DNA of 64,000 nucleotides from Ruminococcus sp. (GCA_017525915.1 JAFXSC010000021.1:21752-85751); one strand, 5' to 3'. Positions 52,296-61,503 are shown, counted from the first letter of the stretch. Notes: a model not told the origin generated them from the sequence alone. Program-made: numbers and translations.

Positions 52296-52582
52296 TTGAG
52301 CACAAGCCTTTCTGCGACTTTCAGTAAAATGTGAAAATGGCTGTATTTCGCGGATTTTGGGCATTTCAATTTTTGCATTCTAAAGTGATTTATGGCAGTT
52401 TTTAGTACAAATAAGTGGTAAACAAGTGGTTGAACTGCAATGTCAAACAAGGTACAAAGTGATACTTCCCGTCTAGATTAACTCCAAATCAAAAATAATA
52501 AGTCCTGTAACTTTTAAAACTAAAAATAAAATGAAAAAAGTCTGGCGTCAGTTACCATTAGCTTACATCGGAAGCTTCATAT

Positions 52583-52825
52583 TTAATTACGTCCGCCGCC
52601 CGAGAAGGACATCTTCTTGTTGAGTACAAACTCCCACGGTGAGAAGTCTGCGTTCCAGTCCTCTACCTCATAAACGATATAGTTGCACTTCACGTCCTCG
52701 CACTGCGCAAGGACTTTTTCAATGGTCCCGGAGCTGTTCTTCATCTCGCCCCAGTATATCGTAGGAAGGTCGGCTCCGTTTATTATGATATGGCATGTTT
52801 TGCCGCTAATACCAATTGTTTTCAT
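52583..52825 (-). pseudogene. N-terminal fragment of a putative esterase
   Basis: The 80-residue frame (NGADLPTIYWGE, then YIVYEVEDWNADFSPWEF and MSFSGGGRN) resembles the first third of alpha/beta-fold esterases of Clostridia, in which an E-V-x-D-W-N-x-D-x-S-P-W segment precedes a GGG-containing loop. The frame stops just after SGGG, before any nucleophile serine, so it cannot be an active hydrolase. Its ATG overlaps the integrase stop (TAATG). It may be a remnant left by integration, or a small independent protein; the first is more likely. Confidence 0.55.
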
Positions 52826-53928
52826 TATTCATCTCCAATGATGTCGAGCGGTGCTTCCAGCAGAGCCATACACTCTATTTTTTTATCAATAGAGGTATGC
52901 ACATAGCGATTAAGCGTAGTTTCTATGCTTGCGTGACCAAGTATCTCCGAAAGCGTCTTAACATCAAAGCCTACCTGTAGGCTGTTTGTAGCGAACATAT
53001 GCCGAAGGCAATGGTATCCTACTGACGGTAAATCTGCTTTTTTTAGTATTGCCTTGAACCGGCGCTGTAAAGTTCTCGGCTCAATTATTATTTTGGAATC
53101 GGATAAAACATAATGATCGTCAACGCTGCGGGATCCCCGCAGCAGTTTCATAATAAATGTTGGTAATGGTATACAGCGCCTCGATGAACGACTCTTAGGA
53201 GTATCTGCTATGATCTGAGTGTCGTGTGCTCCGCTGCGTATGCGTTGAACAGTTCTTCTGACAGTAAGGATTCTTTTATCAAAATCAATATCCGACCACA
53301 TAAGACCACATGCCTCTCCGACGCGCAGTCCGGTATATAGGCTCAGGAGAATACAGAGCGAAGTTGGATTAAGGTTATTTAGCAGGTAACTACATAATTT
53401 TCGTTGTTGTATGGGGGACAGCAAGGATAGTTCCTTTCTATGTATCTTCGGTAAGGTCACATCTTCAAGTATATTGCGAAATCCGTGTATTTTAGCGGAA
53501 TACTTAGCCATAGATTTGAAAACGATCATAATGTCGGAAACGTATTTGGGTGATAGTCCAGAACATAGCTTATCATCAATAAATCTGTTAAGCGTTTGAA
53601 CCGTCAGGGCGTCATATCGAATTCCGCCGAATGCAGGAAGAATGTGCTTCTCGACCTTTAGCAAATAATTCGCAAAGGTAGAGGGCTTCACTCGAAGCTT
53701 TACAGCTGATAGCCATTCTGAGAAAAGCTCTTTTACCGTCATATGACAGGCAGTAGTTACAGCAGGAGCGGTGATTTTCAGAGGGGCAAGTTTAGTCCTG
53801 ACCTCCGCATAGGAATGACCGTATACAGAGCGATATTTTGCTTGTCCATCTTCCCTATATCCCGATTTATAGCGACCTTCCCAACGACCGTCCTTCCGCT
53901 TGTAAATGTTCTCACCTCTCCGAGCCAT
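52825..53928 (-). CDS. Tyrosine recombinase (phage/ICE-type integrase)
   Basis: The 367-residue product has an N-terminal DNA-binding arm (MARRGENIYKRKDGRWEGRY), a SAM-like core-binding domain (about 65-165) and a catalytic domain (about 175-350) with the conserved arginine in YTGLRVGEACGL, HCLRHMFATN (H-x-x-R), GHASIETT and the nucleophile tyrosine in NRYVH. All catalytic residues are present, so it should be active. CAAAGGAG precedes ATG. It lies at the edge of the AT-rich island and divergent from the GTPase operon. Its target is inferred to be the tRNA-like 3' end at 52273-52295. Confidence 0.95.
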   Translation of the reverse strand: MARRGENIYKRKDGRWEGRYKSGYREDGQAKYRSVYGHSYAEVRTKLAPLKITAPAVTTACHMTVKELFSEWLSAVKLRVKPSTFANYLLKVEKHILPAFGGIRYDALTVQTLNRFIDDKLCSGLSPKYVSDIMIVFKSMAKYSAKIHGFRNILEDVTLPKIHRKELSLLSPIQQRKLCSYLLNNLNPTSLCILLSLYTGLRVGEACGLMWSDIDFDKRILTVRRTVQRIRSGAHDTQIIADTPKSRSSRRCIPLPTFIMKLLRGSRSVDDHYVLSDSKIIIEPRTLQRRFKAILKKADLPSVGYHCLRHMFATNSLQVGFDVKTLSEILGHASIETTLNRYVHTSIDKKIECMALLEAPLDIIGDE

Positions 53929-54055
53929 ATATCTTCCTCTCCTTTGACCATGATCCTGACGATAAATGGGCAGTCAATACCCACAAAACCATACTCTCAG
54001 CCTTGTACAAACTGCTGATTTTATAATCCTATTTGTAAAATTTTATTATATTGAA

Positions 54056-54084
54056 TTGAAAATCGGATGAAATTGTGGTAAAAT
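54056..54084 (+). promoter_or_regulatory. Promoter of the GTPase/ATPase/nuclease operon
   Basis: TTGAAA (54056-54061), 17-base spacer and TAAAAT (54079-54084), about 143 bp upstream of the GTPase start. Confidence 0.65.
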
Positions 54085-54112
54085 CATACATATAAAGCAT
54101 ACGCCGTTCGCA

Positions 54113-54135
54113 CCGTAAATGAATGAAATTTACGG
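54113..54135 (+). promoter_or_regulatory. Inverted repeat in the operon leader
   Basis: CCGTAAAT (54113-54120) and ATTTACGG (54128-54135) pair around GAATGAA, about 29 bases after the -10. It is either an operator or a leader hairpin. The following TTTATATT is too weak for a sure terminator. Confidence 0.45.
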
Positions 54136-54226
54136 CATTTATATTATAGCATCAATTATAATTACTCTCAAGGTAATAAATTAAATCAAAAACTGAAATT
54201 GGTTATCATACAAAGGAGGATTATTT

Positions 54227-56611
54227 ATGCAATATAATAAAAATATGGCCAAAATCAGATATAATCCATATATACCGAAAATTGAGTATTTCCATTGGAA
54301 TTTGGAGGAAGAAGAATGGGAGTCTCCTTCTTTTGAATCTCCGTTTCTTAGACCAGAATTAATTAATACTACCATCCAGAATAAAGCATATGATATCATC
54401 AAACATATGGATGATATATATAATCCAGGGAATGTAGGCTTAGATCTCTATTTTGAAGGCACAATTGAAGATATGGATTATTTTACCGAAATTTTGAGCA
54501 GATACTATTCTTCACGAAATATTACTGTTATTTCTGGAGAATTTGATTTATTACCGGCCGTTCATGTTAAAGGTAAAATTGAAGATATTTTTTCAAATAT
54601 GAAAGATATGTTTTCTGAATATCCGGATGATGAAGTTGTTGAATATGTATCAAAGTTTTCTGAAGCCGTACGTCCAACGATTCCAATTTGTGTTATGGGA
54701 ACATACAGTGCAGGAAAATCAGCGTTTATCAACAGTTTATTGGGGATAGAGCTTCTTCCAAGCGCTTCTGATCCAACTACAGCTAAAACATATAAAATAT
54801 CCTCAGGTGCAAAATATGAAATTAAGTTTTCGTGTCATAATAAAGAAAACGTTCAAAACACGATACGAGTTCAATTAGATAACGAAAAAATTAAAATAAC
54901 AAAATCTGGCGAGTTAGAGATTGTTAAAGAGCTAAACAAGATAAAGAACTATGCTACTGTAGAAGAGCGAATGTATCATGCCTTAAGCATAATTAATGAC
55001 TATGATACGAAGAATAACACAAATCCTCAAATAAGAATTTCCGATTTAGTAGAAGTTACTCTACCGTTAAAATCCCTGGTTCTTCCTTTTGATAAGTATG
55101 ACTTTATTGTTTATGACACTCCGGGTTCTAATGCAGCAGGTAATACTAATCATATCAAAGTGCTGAAAAAGGCAATGGAAGGCCAAACAAATGGGCTGCC
55201 TATTTTTGTAGCTACTCCAGATACTATGGATACTGATGATTGCAAAAAACTTATTGAAACTATTGATGAACTTGGAGGAGCATTAGATAAAGGTAATCTG
55301 ATGATAATAGTAAACAAATCAGATGAAAAAAGTTCCAATACATTAAGAGATAAAAAAGGAAACTTCGATAAGTTAACATTGTCAAAGTTGAATCCTGCCG
55401 GTGTTTATTTCGTTTCAGCAGTAATGGGTTTAGGTTTTAAGAAAATGATGTTTGGTGATACAATTGAAGTTGAGGCTGAAGACGAGGAAGGTAATACTAT
55501 ACATAAAATGAGCCCTAAATGGATCGATGAAGACTATAGTTCTGTATTTGAAGATTGCAGATTAAAATTCAGAAGAAAAAAGGAGCCCTCAAAGCTTTAC
55601 AGTTTTAATATTATCCCTCAGCATCAATTTGATGATTATAATGATACAACAGTGATCGACGAATACTATGCTTATCGAAATAGCGGACTTCATGCAATTG
55701 AAACTGTTATAAAAGATTTTGCTGAGAAGTATTCAATATATAATAAATGTAAAAATGCAAGCGAGTATTTAACTAACGCCATGAGTTACCTTAATAACAA
55801 AATTAATTCGCATTTAGAAGAACAAGAATCATTATTAAACGAAATTACAAGTCTGATGACCACACAACAAAAAGATGTTTTAAAGAAATTGGATGATGAA
55901 TGCACATCTAAAACTAAATGCTACATAAAAGAATATGTGAAAATGATACAAGGTATAAATGCTGAGACAATTAAAGCTTTTACATTTTCAGTTACAGGTA
56001 GAATAGCAAAATTCTGGGATGAAAGCAAGGGAGATAAGGAGCGTAAAACATCTGTAACAAGCAAGGTCAATAATTTGTTGGAGGAAGAAGTAAAAAAATA
56101 TTGGGAAAACGGAAAAGATAGTTCTCTTACATTCTGGAAAGATAAGGAATCTGAATTAAAGCGAGTATTAATATCAATAATCGTTGATTCTCCTGATCTT
56201 ACTGAAGAACAACAGGAGCTGTTAAAAAATGAAATTATGGATATTGATTGTATTCCTAAGTATGAATACAATGCATCTCTTAAAGGAAATGATCTTGTTG
56301 GAGGATTACTATTTAAAAGGATCAAACACAACGCTCCAGATAAATGTTTGATACATTTGAAAAAAGAACTCCTGAAGGTTAACAACTCTCTGACAACTCA
56401 ATCATCTACTGCACTGAAGGAAATGACGAAAGAGGTAAGCCAAAAGTTTATTGATCTTATTTCTCAGTATAATCCCCAAATGATAGATCTTAATAAACAG
56501 ATGAGAAATTGTGAAGCCGATATCGAACATAAAGCAAATCAGAGTTCACAAATTCAAGAATATATTTCAGATGTAAATAATATGCTCCAGTTCAAACTGG
56601 CGGATCGTTGA
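54227..56611 (+). CDS. Dynamin-like GTPase
   Basis: The 794-residue product has a ~130-residue N-terminal region of unknown fold (RYNPYIPKIEYFHWNLEEEE), then a dynamin-type GTPase domain with G1 GTYSAGKSAFINSLLG (about residue 158), a threonine in SDPTTAKTYK as G2, G3 DTPGSN (about 296) and G4 NKSD (about 363), and a long helical C-terminal half (about 500-794). No membrane helix is visible. Dynamin-like proteins bind and remodel membranes; some bacterial ones defend against phage or act with toxins. It is the first gene of the island operon (AAAGGAGG before ATG) and overlaps the next frame by four bases in the longest reading. Confidence 0.9.
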   Translation: MQYNKNMAKIRYNPYIPKIEYFHWNLEEEEWESPSFESPFLRPELINTTIQNKAYDIIKHMDDIYNPGNVGLDLYFEGTIEDMDYFTEILSRYYSSRNITVISGEFDLLPAVHVKGKIEDIFSNMKDMFSEYPDDEVVEYVSKFSEAVRPTIPICVMGTYSAGKSAFINSLLGIELLPSASDPTTAKTYKISSGAKYEIKFSCHNKENVQNTIRVQLDNEKIKITKSGELEIVKELNKIKNYATVEERMYHALSIINDYDTKNNTNPQIRISDLVEVTLPLKSLVLPFDKYDFIVYDTPGSNAAGNTNHIKVLKKAMEGQTNGLPIFVATPDTMDTDDCKKLIETIDELGGALDKGNLMIIVNKSDEKSSNTLRDKKGNFDKLTLSKLNPAGVYFVSAVMGLGFKKMMFGDTIEVEAEDEEGNTIHKMSPKWIDEDYSSVFEDCRLKFRRKKEPSKLYSFNIIPQHQFDDYNDTTVIDEYYAYRNSGLHAIETVIKDFAEKYSIYNKCKNASEYLTNAMSYLNNKINSHLEEQESLLNEITSLMTTQQKDVLKKLDDECTSKTKCYIKEYVKMIQGINAETIKAFTFSVTGRIAKFWDESKGDKERKTSVTSKVNNLLEEEVKKYWENGKDSSLTFWKDKESELKRVLISIIVDSPDLTEEQQELLKNEIMDIDCIPKYEYNASLKGNDLVGGLLFKRIKHNAPDKCLIHLKKELLKVNNSLTTQSSTALKEMTKEVSQKFIDLISQYNPQMIDLNKQMRNCEADIEHKANQSSQIQEYISDVNNMLQFKLADR

Positions 56612-56622
56612 AAGGAGAACAT

Positions 56623-56982
56623 ATGGATCAAGCAAATATTCAATCAGATTTCTTCTTTGATATTGTCAAAGGGAAATATACTTTAAAAGGCACTGTAAAA
56701 AAAATTGAAGAATATGAAGCTCAGTATGGAAAAGATTTTTTTGCAGATTACGATGTGAAAAAGAAGGATAAGCCGTGGGATATTGATTATTTAAATGAGC
56801 TTGAATCACAGGGTATAGCTGGAATGGCTTCAAAACAATTCTTTATCCACGTCGCTGAGGTGAGCGAATATGTTCATAATAATATGAAGAAAAAAAAGCA
56901 TAAGAAATTTCTTCTGATGATATCAGCGGCAGTAGTCGCTATTATTGGTGTAGTCGTAATCATTATATCAAAAAATAGTTAG
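56623..56982 (+). CDS. Small tail-anchored membrane protein of the island operon
   Basis: The 119-residue product has a soluble, charged N-terminal part (FFFDIVKGKYTLKGTVKKIE) and a single C-terminal membrane helix (FLLMISAAVVAIIGVVVIII) preceded by a run of lysines (KKKKHKK), so the bulk faces the cytoplasm. AAAGGAG sets the start at 56623. It is 11 bases downstream of the GTPase stop and 25 bases before the ATPase gene. A likely role is to anchor the GTPase or ATPase at the membrane; this is inferred from order and topology. Confidence 0.78.
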   Translation: MDQANIQSDFFFDIVKGKYTLKGTVKKIEEYEAQYGKDFFADYDVKKKDKPWDIDYLNELESQGIAGMASKQFFIHVAEVSEYVHNNMKKKKHKKFLLMISAAVVAIIGVVVIIISKNS

Positions 56983-57007
56983 ATTGTCATGACGAAAGAG
57001 GTGCAAA

Positions 57008-60000
57008 ATGGGAATTATAGCAAAAATTGCAAGTAAAACTGCTAATAAAATTGCAGAAGCTTCGCAGCTTAGTGCAAACCAGATTGAAAAAATAGAGAAG
57101 AAAAAGCTTGAGTATCTGAATGAAAAGCCAGATATGAATAGCGAAGAGAATCAGGAACTCATAAAACGTCTGCTTGGCACGCTTGGCGTTGAGGTTAATC
57201 ACGCTTATCTGTCGGAACTTAATACGATTTACACGCCTATCAAAACCGTTCCTGATAAATATGCTGCTAATGATAGAATAGCATATTTTGATATTACGAA
57301 ATGGGTACTTGATCCTGAGGAAAACTACTTGGACAAGCTTGTTAACGTATATCATGTTCTGAGTCAGGATGACTGCAATATTGCTCTAATTTTTCATAGA
57401 ACCAAATTCGATTGTAGAATTACAATGGCAGTAGTTACTAACGTTGAAAAAGATGCTCGTTCAAAAGCTCTTAATTTCAATAAAAGATTACAAGAAGCAG
57501 TAAGAGGCAATTTCCCTGGAGTTGTTTTTGAAAACACTAACGGGGCGGGAATACCGCCTTGCTTAGCCGAATATAAATCTCCGAAAAACATTGCTTCCGT
57601 AACAAATGTAGCTACTGAAAAATCCGAGAAATTTATAAGCCAAAGTATTGAAAAGCTGCTTGACGGAGTTGCCCCTCAAAACGCCAATCAGGAATATACG
57701 TTTGTTCTGCTTGCTTCGCCTTCGCTTGATAATGAAATCAAGAAGAATCATTTGCATGATATTTATTCTGCGTTGACTCCCTTTGCTTCGTGGCAAACTA
57801 ATTTTACATATACCACGTCCGATAATGAGACTTCTTCTTTTAGCGGAGGAGTCAACTTAGGTACAAGTGCCGGCGTAAATAGTGGCTCGAGTGTTTCTAA
57901 GTCAATAACTAATGCAGTTACTGCTGGGATTACAGGAAAATTGAAAATTCCATTTTTAGGTGAAGTTGGAGCAAATGTATCAGATACTGTAGCAACTGGA
58001 AAGATTGATACTCAAAGTAAAGGAGTAAATGCAAACGCTAATTTTGGAGTTAGTTTTAATCGCTCATCTAATGTAAGTATAAATATTGGTAAAAACGAGG
58101 GAATAACTCAAAGTTTTACAAATCATCAAATCAAGCACACTCTTGAGTTGCTTGATAAGCAAATGAAGCGATTAGAGCAAGGAGCCGCATTGGGTATGTG
58201 GAACTTTGCATCCTATGTAATATCCGATGATTATAATACTGCTAATAATGTTGCGCATATGTATCTTGCTCTTACTCAGGGAGAAGAATCGTTTATTTCA
58301 CAATCTGCTATAAATACCTGGCATTCAACTGAAACAGATTCTGAAACAATACTTAGGGAGATATGTCACTTACATCATCCTGTATTTTGTCTTAGAGATA
58401 ACCTGCCTGAAGATTGGCTTATGTATCCTACTACTGTTGATGCTACGACTACGATTTCTGGCAGAGAGCTGGCGTATTCATTCAATCTCCCAAGAAAATC
58501 TGTCGCAGGTTTTCCTGTAATAGAATGCGCTGAATTTGGAAGAAACATCGTTACATATGATGATACCAACGATGGAAATAGAAAAATTAATCTTGGAAAA
58601 ATCTTTCATATGCACAACAAAGAGAACATTAATGTTGATCTTACAATTGACTCATTAACATCTCATACGTTTATTACGGGAAGTACTGGAGCTGGTAAAA
58701 GCAATACGGTATATAAGATATTGGACGAAGCTAACCGAAATAGTGTGAAGTTCCTTGTCATTGAACCAGCTAAAGGTGAATATAAGCACGTTTTCGGTAA
58801 CGAAAAAAATGTTTCGGTGTATGGAACTAATCCTAAAATATCATCGCTTTTAAAATTAAATCCATTTAGTTTCCCAGAGGGAATACATATACTTGAACAC
58901 CTTGACCGCCTTGTTGAAATCTTTAATGTCTGCTGGCCGATGTATGCCGCAATGCCGGCGGTATTGAAAAATGCGGTTGAGAAAGCATATGAGGACTGCG
59001 GTTGGAATTTAACCGCGTCAACTAATCCATACGGAAATGATATGTATCCGACTTTTGCAGACGTTGCTCGCAATGTTAGGAATATTATCGATAGCAGCGA
59101 ATATGACGCTGAAAACAAGGGAGCATATAAAGGCTCGCTGCTTACAAGATTACAGTCGCTTACCAACGGTATCAACGGTATGATGTTTTCCGTGGATGAG
59201 ATTCCTGATAAGGAATTGTTTGACGAAAATGTTATAATTGATTTAAGCCGTGTTGGCTCAAGTGAGACAAAGTCGTTATTGATGGGAGTTATAGTTCTTA
59301 AACTACAGGAATATCGAATTACCAGTGGTAAGATGAATAGTTCACTTAATCATCTGACTGTTCTTGAAGAAGCTCATAACCTTTTGAAGCGCACTTCAAC
59401 AGAACAACCTACAGAAGGCGGTAATCTTCTTGGAAAGAGCGTTGAGATGATTGCAAACTCAATAGCTGAAATGCGTACATATGGCGAAGGATTTATAATT
59501 GCCGATCAAGCTCCCGGATTACTTGATATGGCTGCTATTCGCAATACTAATACTAAAATCATTATGCGACTCCCCGATCTTTTAGACAGAGAACTCGTTG
59601 GAAGAGCTGCTAATCTTAACGATAATCAGATTGCTGAACTAGCTAAGCTTCCGCGTGGAGTTGCAGCGGTATACCAAAATGAGTGGATACAGCCTGTTTT
59701 GTGTTGCGTTGATAAATATTTTTCACAAAACGAGTTTTTCAAATATGAGCCTGGTGATGAAAAGTCACGGAAATTTGATTCAGCTGCTGCAATAGAAATT
59801 GCCGCATTGCTTTGCAATGGTACAAAATTGAGCCGTACTGATATCATGAAAAACGTGCTTCCATACTTAAGAGAATCAGGCTTAACACCATCGTTGCAGG
59901 TTACATCTATAAATATGCTTGAATTTCCTGTTAAAAATCCCAAATGCACAAAAATTGCACCTATAATTGGAACTCTTTTTAATGAAGTCAAGGAATCAGT

Positions 60001-60205
60001 AAAAAGAGCATATATTGAATCCTCATCAGAAAAAGAATGGGGAGTAAGAGCGAACGAGACTCTTGATATAATTATCAATAATACCAAGATATCTAATGAA
60101 CTCCGTACAAATATAATTCAAGCTGTTATAACAGATTACATCTATAACGATCTTAACAAACCTGATGTTTTAAAAAAATGGATTGAGAAAGGAGTAGCAA
60201 AATGA
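57008..60205 (+). CDS. HerA/TraG-like (DUF87-type) ATPase with Gly/Ser/Asn-rich insert
   Basis: The 1065-residue product has an N-terminal helical region (1-60), an alpha/beta region, an unusual Gly/Ser/Asn-rich stretch (about 270-370, for example SGGVNLGTSAGVNSGSSVSK), then a HerA/FtsK-type P-loop ATPase. Walker A is ITGSTGAGKSNTVYKIL (about residue 557), followed by FLVIEPAKGEYK, Walker B LTVLEEAHNLLKR (about 780), the sensor region IADQAPGLLDMAAIRNTNTK and an arginine-bearing RLPDLLDRELVGRAANLND. Such ATPases are hexameric motors that move DNA or protein. The stop overlaps the nuclease start (ATGA), so motor and effector are co-translated. Confidence 0.88.
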   Translation: MGIIAKIASKTANKIAEASQLSANQIEKIEKKKLEYLNEKPDMNSEENQELIKRLLGTLGVEVNHAYLSELNTIYTPIKTVPDKYAANDRIAYFDITKWVLDPEENYLDKLVNVYHVLSQDDCNIALIFHRTKFDCRITMAVVTNVEKDARSKALNFNKRLQEAVRGNFPGVVFENTNGAGIPPCLAEYKSPKNIASVTNVATEKSEKFISQSIEKLLDGVAPQNANQEYTFVLLASPSLDNEIKKNHLHDIYSALTPFASWQTNFTYTTSDNETSSFSGGVNLGTSAGVNSGSSVSKSITNAVTAGITGKLKIPFLGEVGANVSDTVATGKIDTQSKGVNANANFGVSFNRSSNVSINIGKNEGITQSFTNHQIKHTLELLDKQMKRLEQGAALGMWNFASYVISDDYNTANNVAHMYLALTQGEESFISQSAINTWHSTETDSETILREICHLHHPVFCLRDNLPEDWLMYPTTVDATTTISGRELAYSFNLPRKSVAGFPVIECAEFGRNIVTYDDTNDGNRKINLGKIFHMHNKENINVDLTIDSLTSHTFITGSTGAGKSNTVYKILDEANRNSVKFLVIEPAKGEYKHVFGNEKNVSVYGTNPKISSLLKLNPFSFPEGIHILEHLDRLVEIFNVCWPMYAAMPAVLKNAVEKAYEDCGWNLTASTNPYGNDMYPTFADVARNVRNIIDSSEYDAENKGAYKGSLLTRLQSLTNGINGMMFSVDEIPDKELFDENVIIDLSRVGSSETKSLLMGVIVLKLQEYRITSGKMNSSLNHLTVLEEAHNLLKRTSTEQPTEGGNLLGKSVEMIANSIAEMRTYGEGFIIADQAPGLLDMAAIRNTNTKIIMRLPDLLDRELVGRAANLNDNQIAELAKLPRGVAAVYQNEWIQPVLCCVDKYFSQNEFFKYEPGDEKSRKFDSAAAIEIAALLCNGTKLSRTDIMKNVLPYLRESGLTPSLQVTSINMLEFPVKNPKCTKIAPIIGTLFNEVKESVKRAYIESSSEKEWGVRANETLDIIINNTKISNELRTNIIQAVITDYIYNDLNKPDVLKKWIEKGVAK

Positions 60206-60891
60206 ATGAATTAAAGAATTTTGATTTACAGAAAACAGATCAAGATCCTTCTTTTAATCCGGATCTGCTTATAAAAGGTACATTGATACTAGAGGATGAT
60301 TCTTTTTCACCGTATAGTTCTGAACTTTCTTACACAGATACCGCATACGATAAAAAGATGGACGATGAACTAAATATTGATAATTTTATTAAAGGAACTA
60401 TACCTAATCCAGATGAAAATGACAGAATTAGAATTGAGGTAACAATATATGAGGTTTTGCCCAAAAATAATGGCGGATGGACAGGAGAACCTGGCAATTC
60501 TAAATGGAAACCTACTCTTGATTTTACTCCAATCAACAAGCAAACAAATCCAGATAACAAATCTTGGGAAGAAATCCTAAAAAAATATGGGATTGATTCT
60601 ATACCATTTAAAGATGGAGAACCGGATTTTTCAGAAATTTCAAAAGGGAATGTAGAAATTGATGATTTCACAGACGATCGTCCTTCCAATTTCTCTCAAG
60701 CAGACGAAAAATTAGCAGAACAACGAGGATGTACACCAGAAGAAGTTAAACAGTGGCGTGAGGAAAACAAGTATACCTGGCATGAATGCAATGATTGTAA
60801 AACCATGCAAAAAATACCTAGAGAAATTCATGGAAATATACCACATTCCGGTGGTGTTTCAGAGTACAAAAAAACTCACACCAATAATTGA
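60202..60891 (+). CDS. HNH/Endo VII-type nuclease toxin with WHE motif
   Basis: The 229-residue product ends in a nuclease domain of the WHE/WHH group of HNH toxins: KYTWHECNDCKTMQKIPREI followed by HGNIPHSGGVSEYK (about residues 190-222), with the conserved W-H-E, the histidine of HGN and HSGG. Before it are the pre-toxin signatures GGWTGEPGNSKWKP (about 92-105) and FKDGEPDFS (about 135), typical of polymorphic toxins. The first ~85 residues are specific to this protein and acidic, and there is no signal peptide, LXG or WXG domain. Translationally coupled to the ATPase and followed by an immunity-like gene, it should be a DNA-cutting effector. Confidence 0.86.
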   Translation: MNELKNFDLQKTDQDPSFNPDLLIKGTLILEDDSFSPYSSELSYTDTAYDKKMDDELNIDNFIKGTIPNPDENDRIRIEVTIYEVLPKNNGGWTGEPGNSKWKPTLDFTPINKQTNPDNKSWEEILKKYGIDSIPFKDGEPDFSEISKGNVEIDDFTDDRPSNFSQADEKLAEQRGCTPEEVKQWREENKYTWHECNDCKTMQKIPREIHGNIPHSGGVSEYKKTHTNN

Positions 60892-60907
60892 AAGGAAGTG
60901 TACATAA

Positions 60908-61351
60908 ATGAACATAACCTGTATTGATCCTATCTTCGGAGAGATGACATATAAACATAGATGGTTCAAAAAACAAAGCATTATGCTATTTAAAGAAAAA
61001 TGGAACATTATTATTTCTGCTATGGCATACAACAAAAAACCTATTACTGAAGCTGAGCGCCAGGCATATGCAGATTACATGAAAAATGAATTTCAAAATG
61101 CTATGACAATAGAAGAACAATTAAAAAATTACATAAATAATAATCTCGTTGAATTAACTGATTATTGGCCTGAAGCCCATAAGATAGAACTATCATCTGA
61201 TTTAGCCGGAATTGTAATACCACGCTCTTTAGTTTTTGAGCAAAGTGGCAAAACTATATTTCTGCTAGATTGCGTATGGGATGAGGAACATGGAATAGCC
61301 GTAAAGTTAACTCCAGATATTGAAGTTGGTCCTCAGTTTTTATTTCTATAA
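60908..61351 (+). CDS. DUF6985-like immunity protein
   Basis: The 147-residue product (DPIFGEMTYKHRWFKKQSI, then ITEAERQAYADYMKN, VIPRSLVFEQSGKTIFLLDC and CVWDEEHGIAVKL) fits the DUF6985 family, often found beside WHH/WHE-type nuclease toxins as the antidote. AAAGGAAG precedes ATG, 17 bases after the nuclease stop. It is expected to bind and block the nuclease in the cytoplasm. It is the last gene of the island operon. The pairing is inferred from gene order and family habit. Confidence 0.82.
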   Translation: MNITCIDPIFGEMTYKHRWFKKQSIMLFKEKWNIIISAMAYNKKPITEAERQAYADYMKNEFQNAMTIEEQLKNYINNNLVELTDYWPEAHKIELSSDLAGIVIPRSLVFEQSGKTIFLLDCVWDEEHGIAVKLTPDIEVGPQFLFL

Positions 61352-61503
61352 TACTTTATGTACAGTAATAATTAATACCAGCGTGTCTCTACAATAATGG
61401 GGATATTTAGCGAGTTTTTTGCAATAAATCACAAGTAATTATATTAATGGCTCTGTGAAAAAATCTCTGTAAATTCAAAAACTGTGATAAAAACGATATG
61501 TGG

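Larger units (their letters stand above)
51741..52582. other. Gene-poor junction between chromosome and AT-rich island
   Basis: This 842-bp stretch has no convincing gene. It holds the hairpin terminator at 52081-52120, a palindrome-rich GC patch near 52230-52275 (GAGCGAGCTTGCGAGC), a tRNA/tmRNA 3'-end fragment at 52273-52295, and AT-rich sequence with near-repeats AAGTGGTAAACAAGTGGTT at about 52421-52435. The layout is that of the attachment-site side of an integrated element next to its integrase. Confidence 0.5.
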
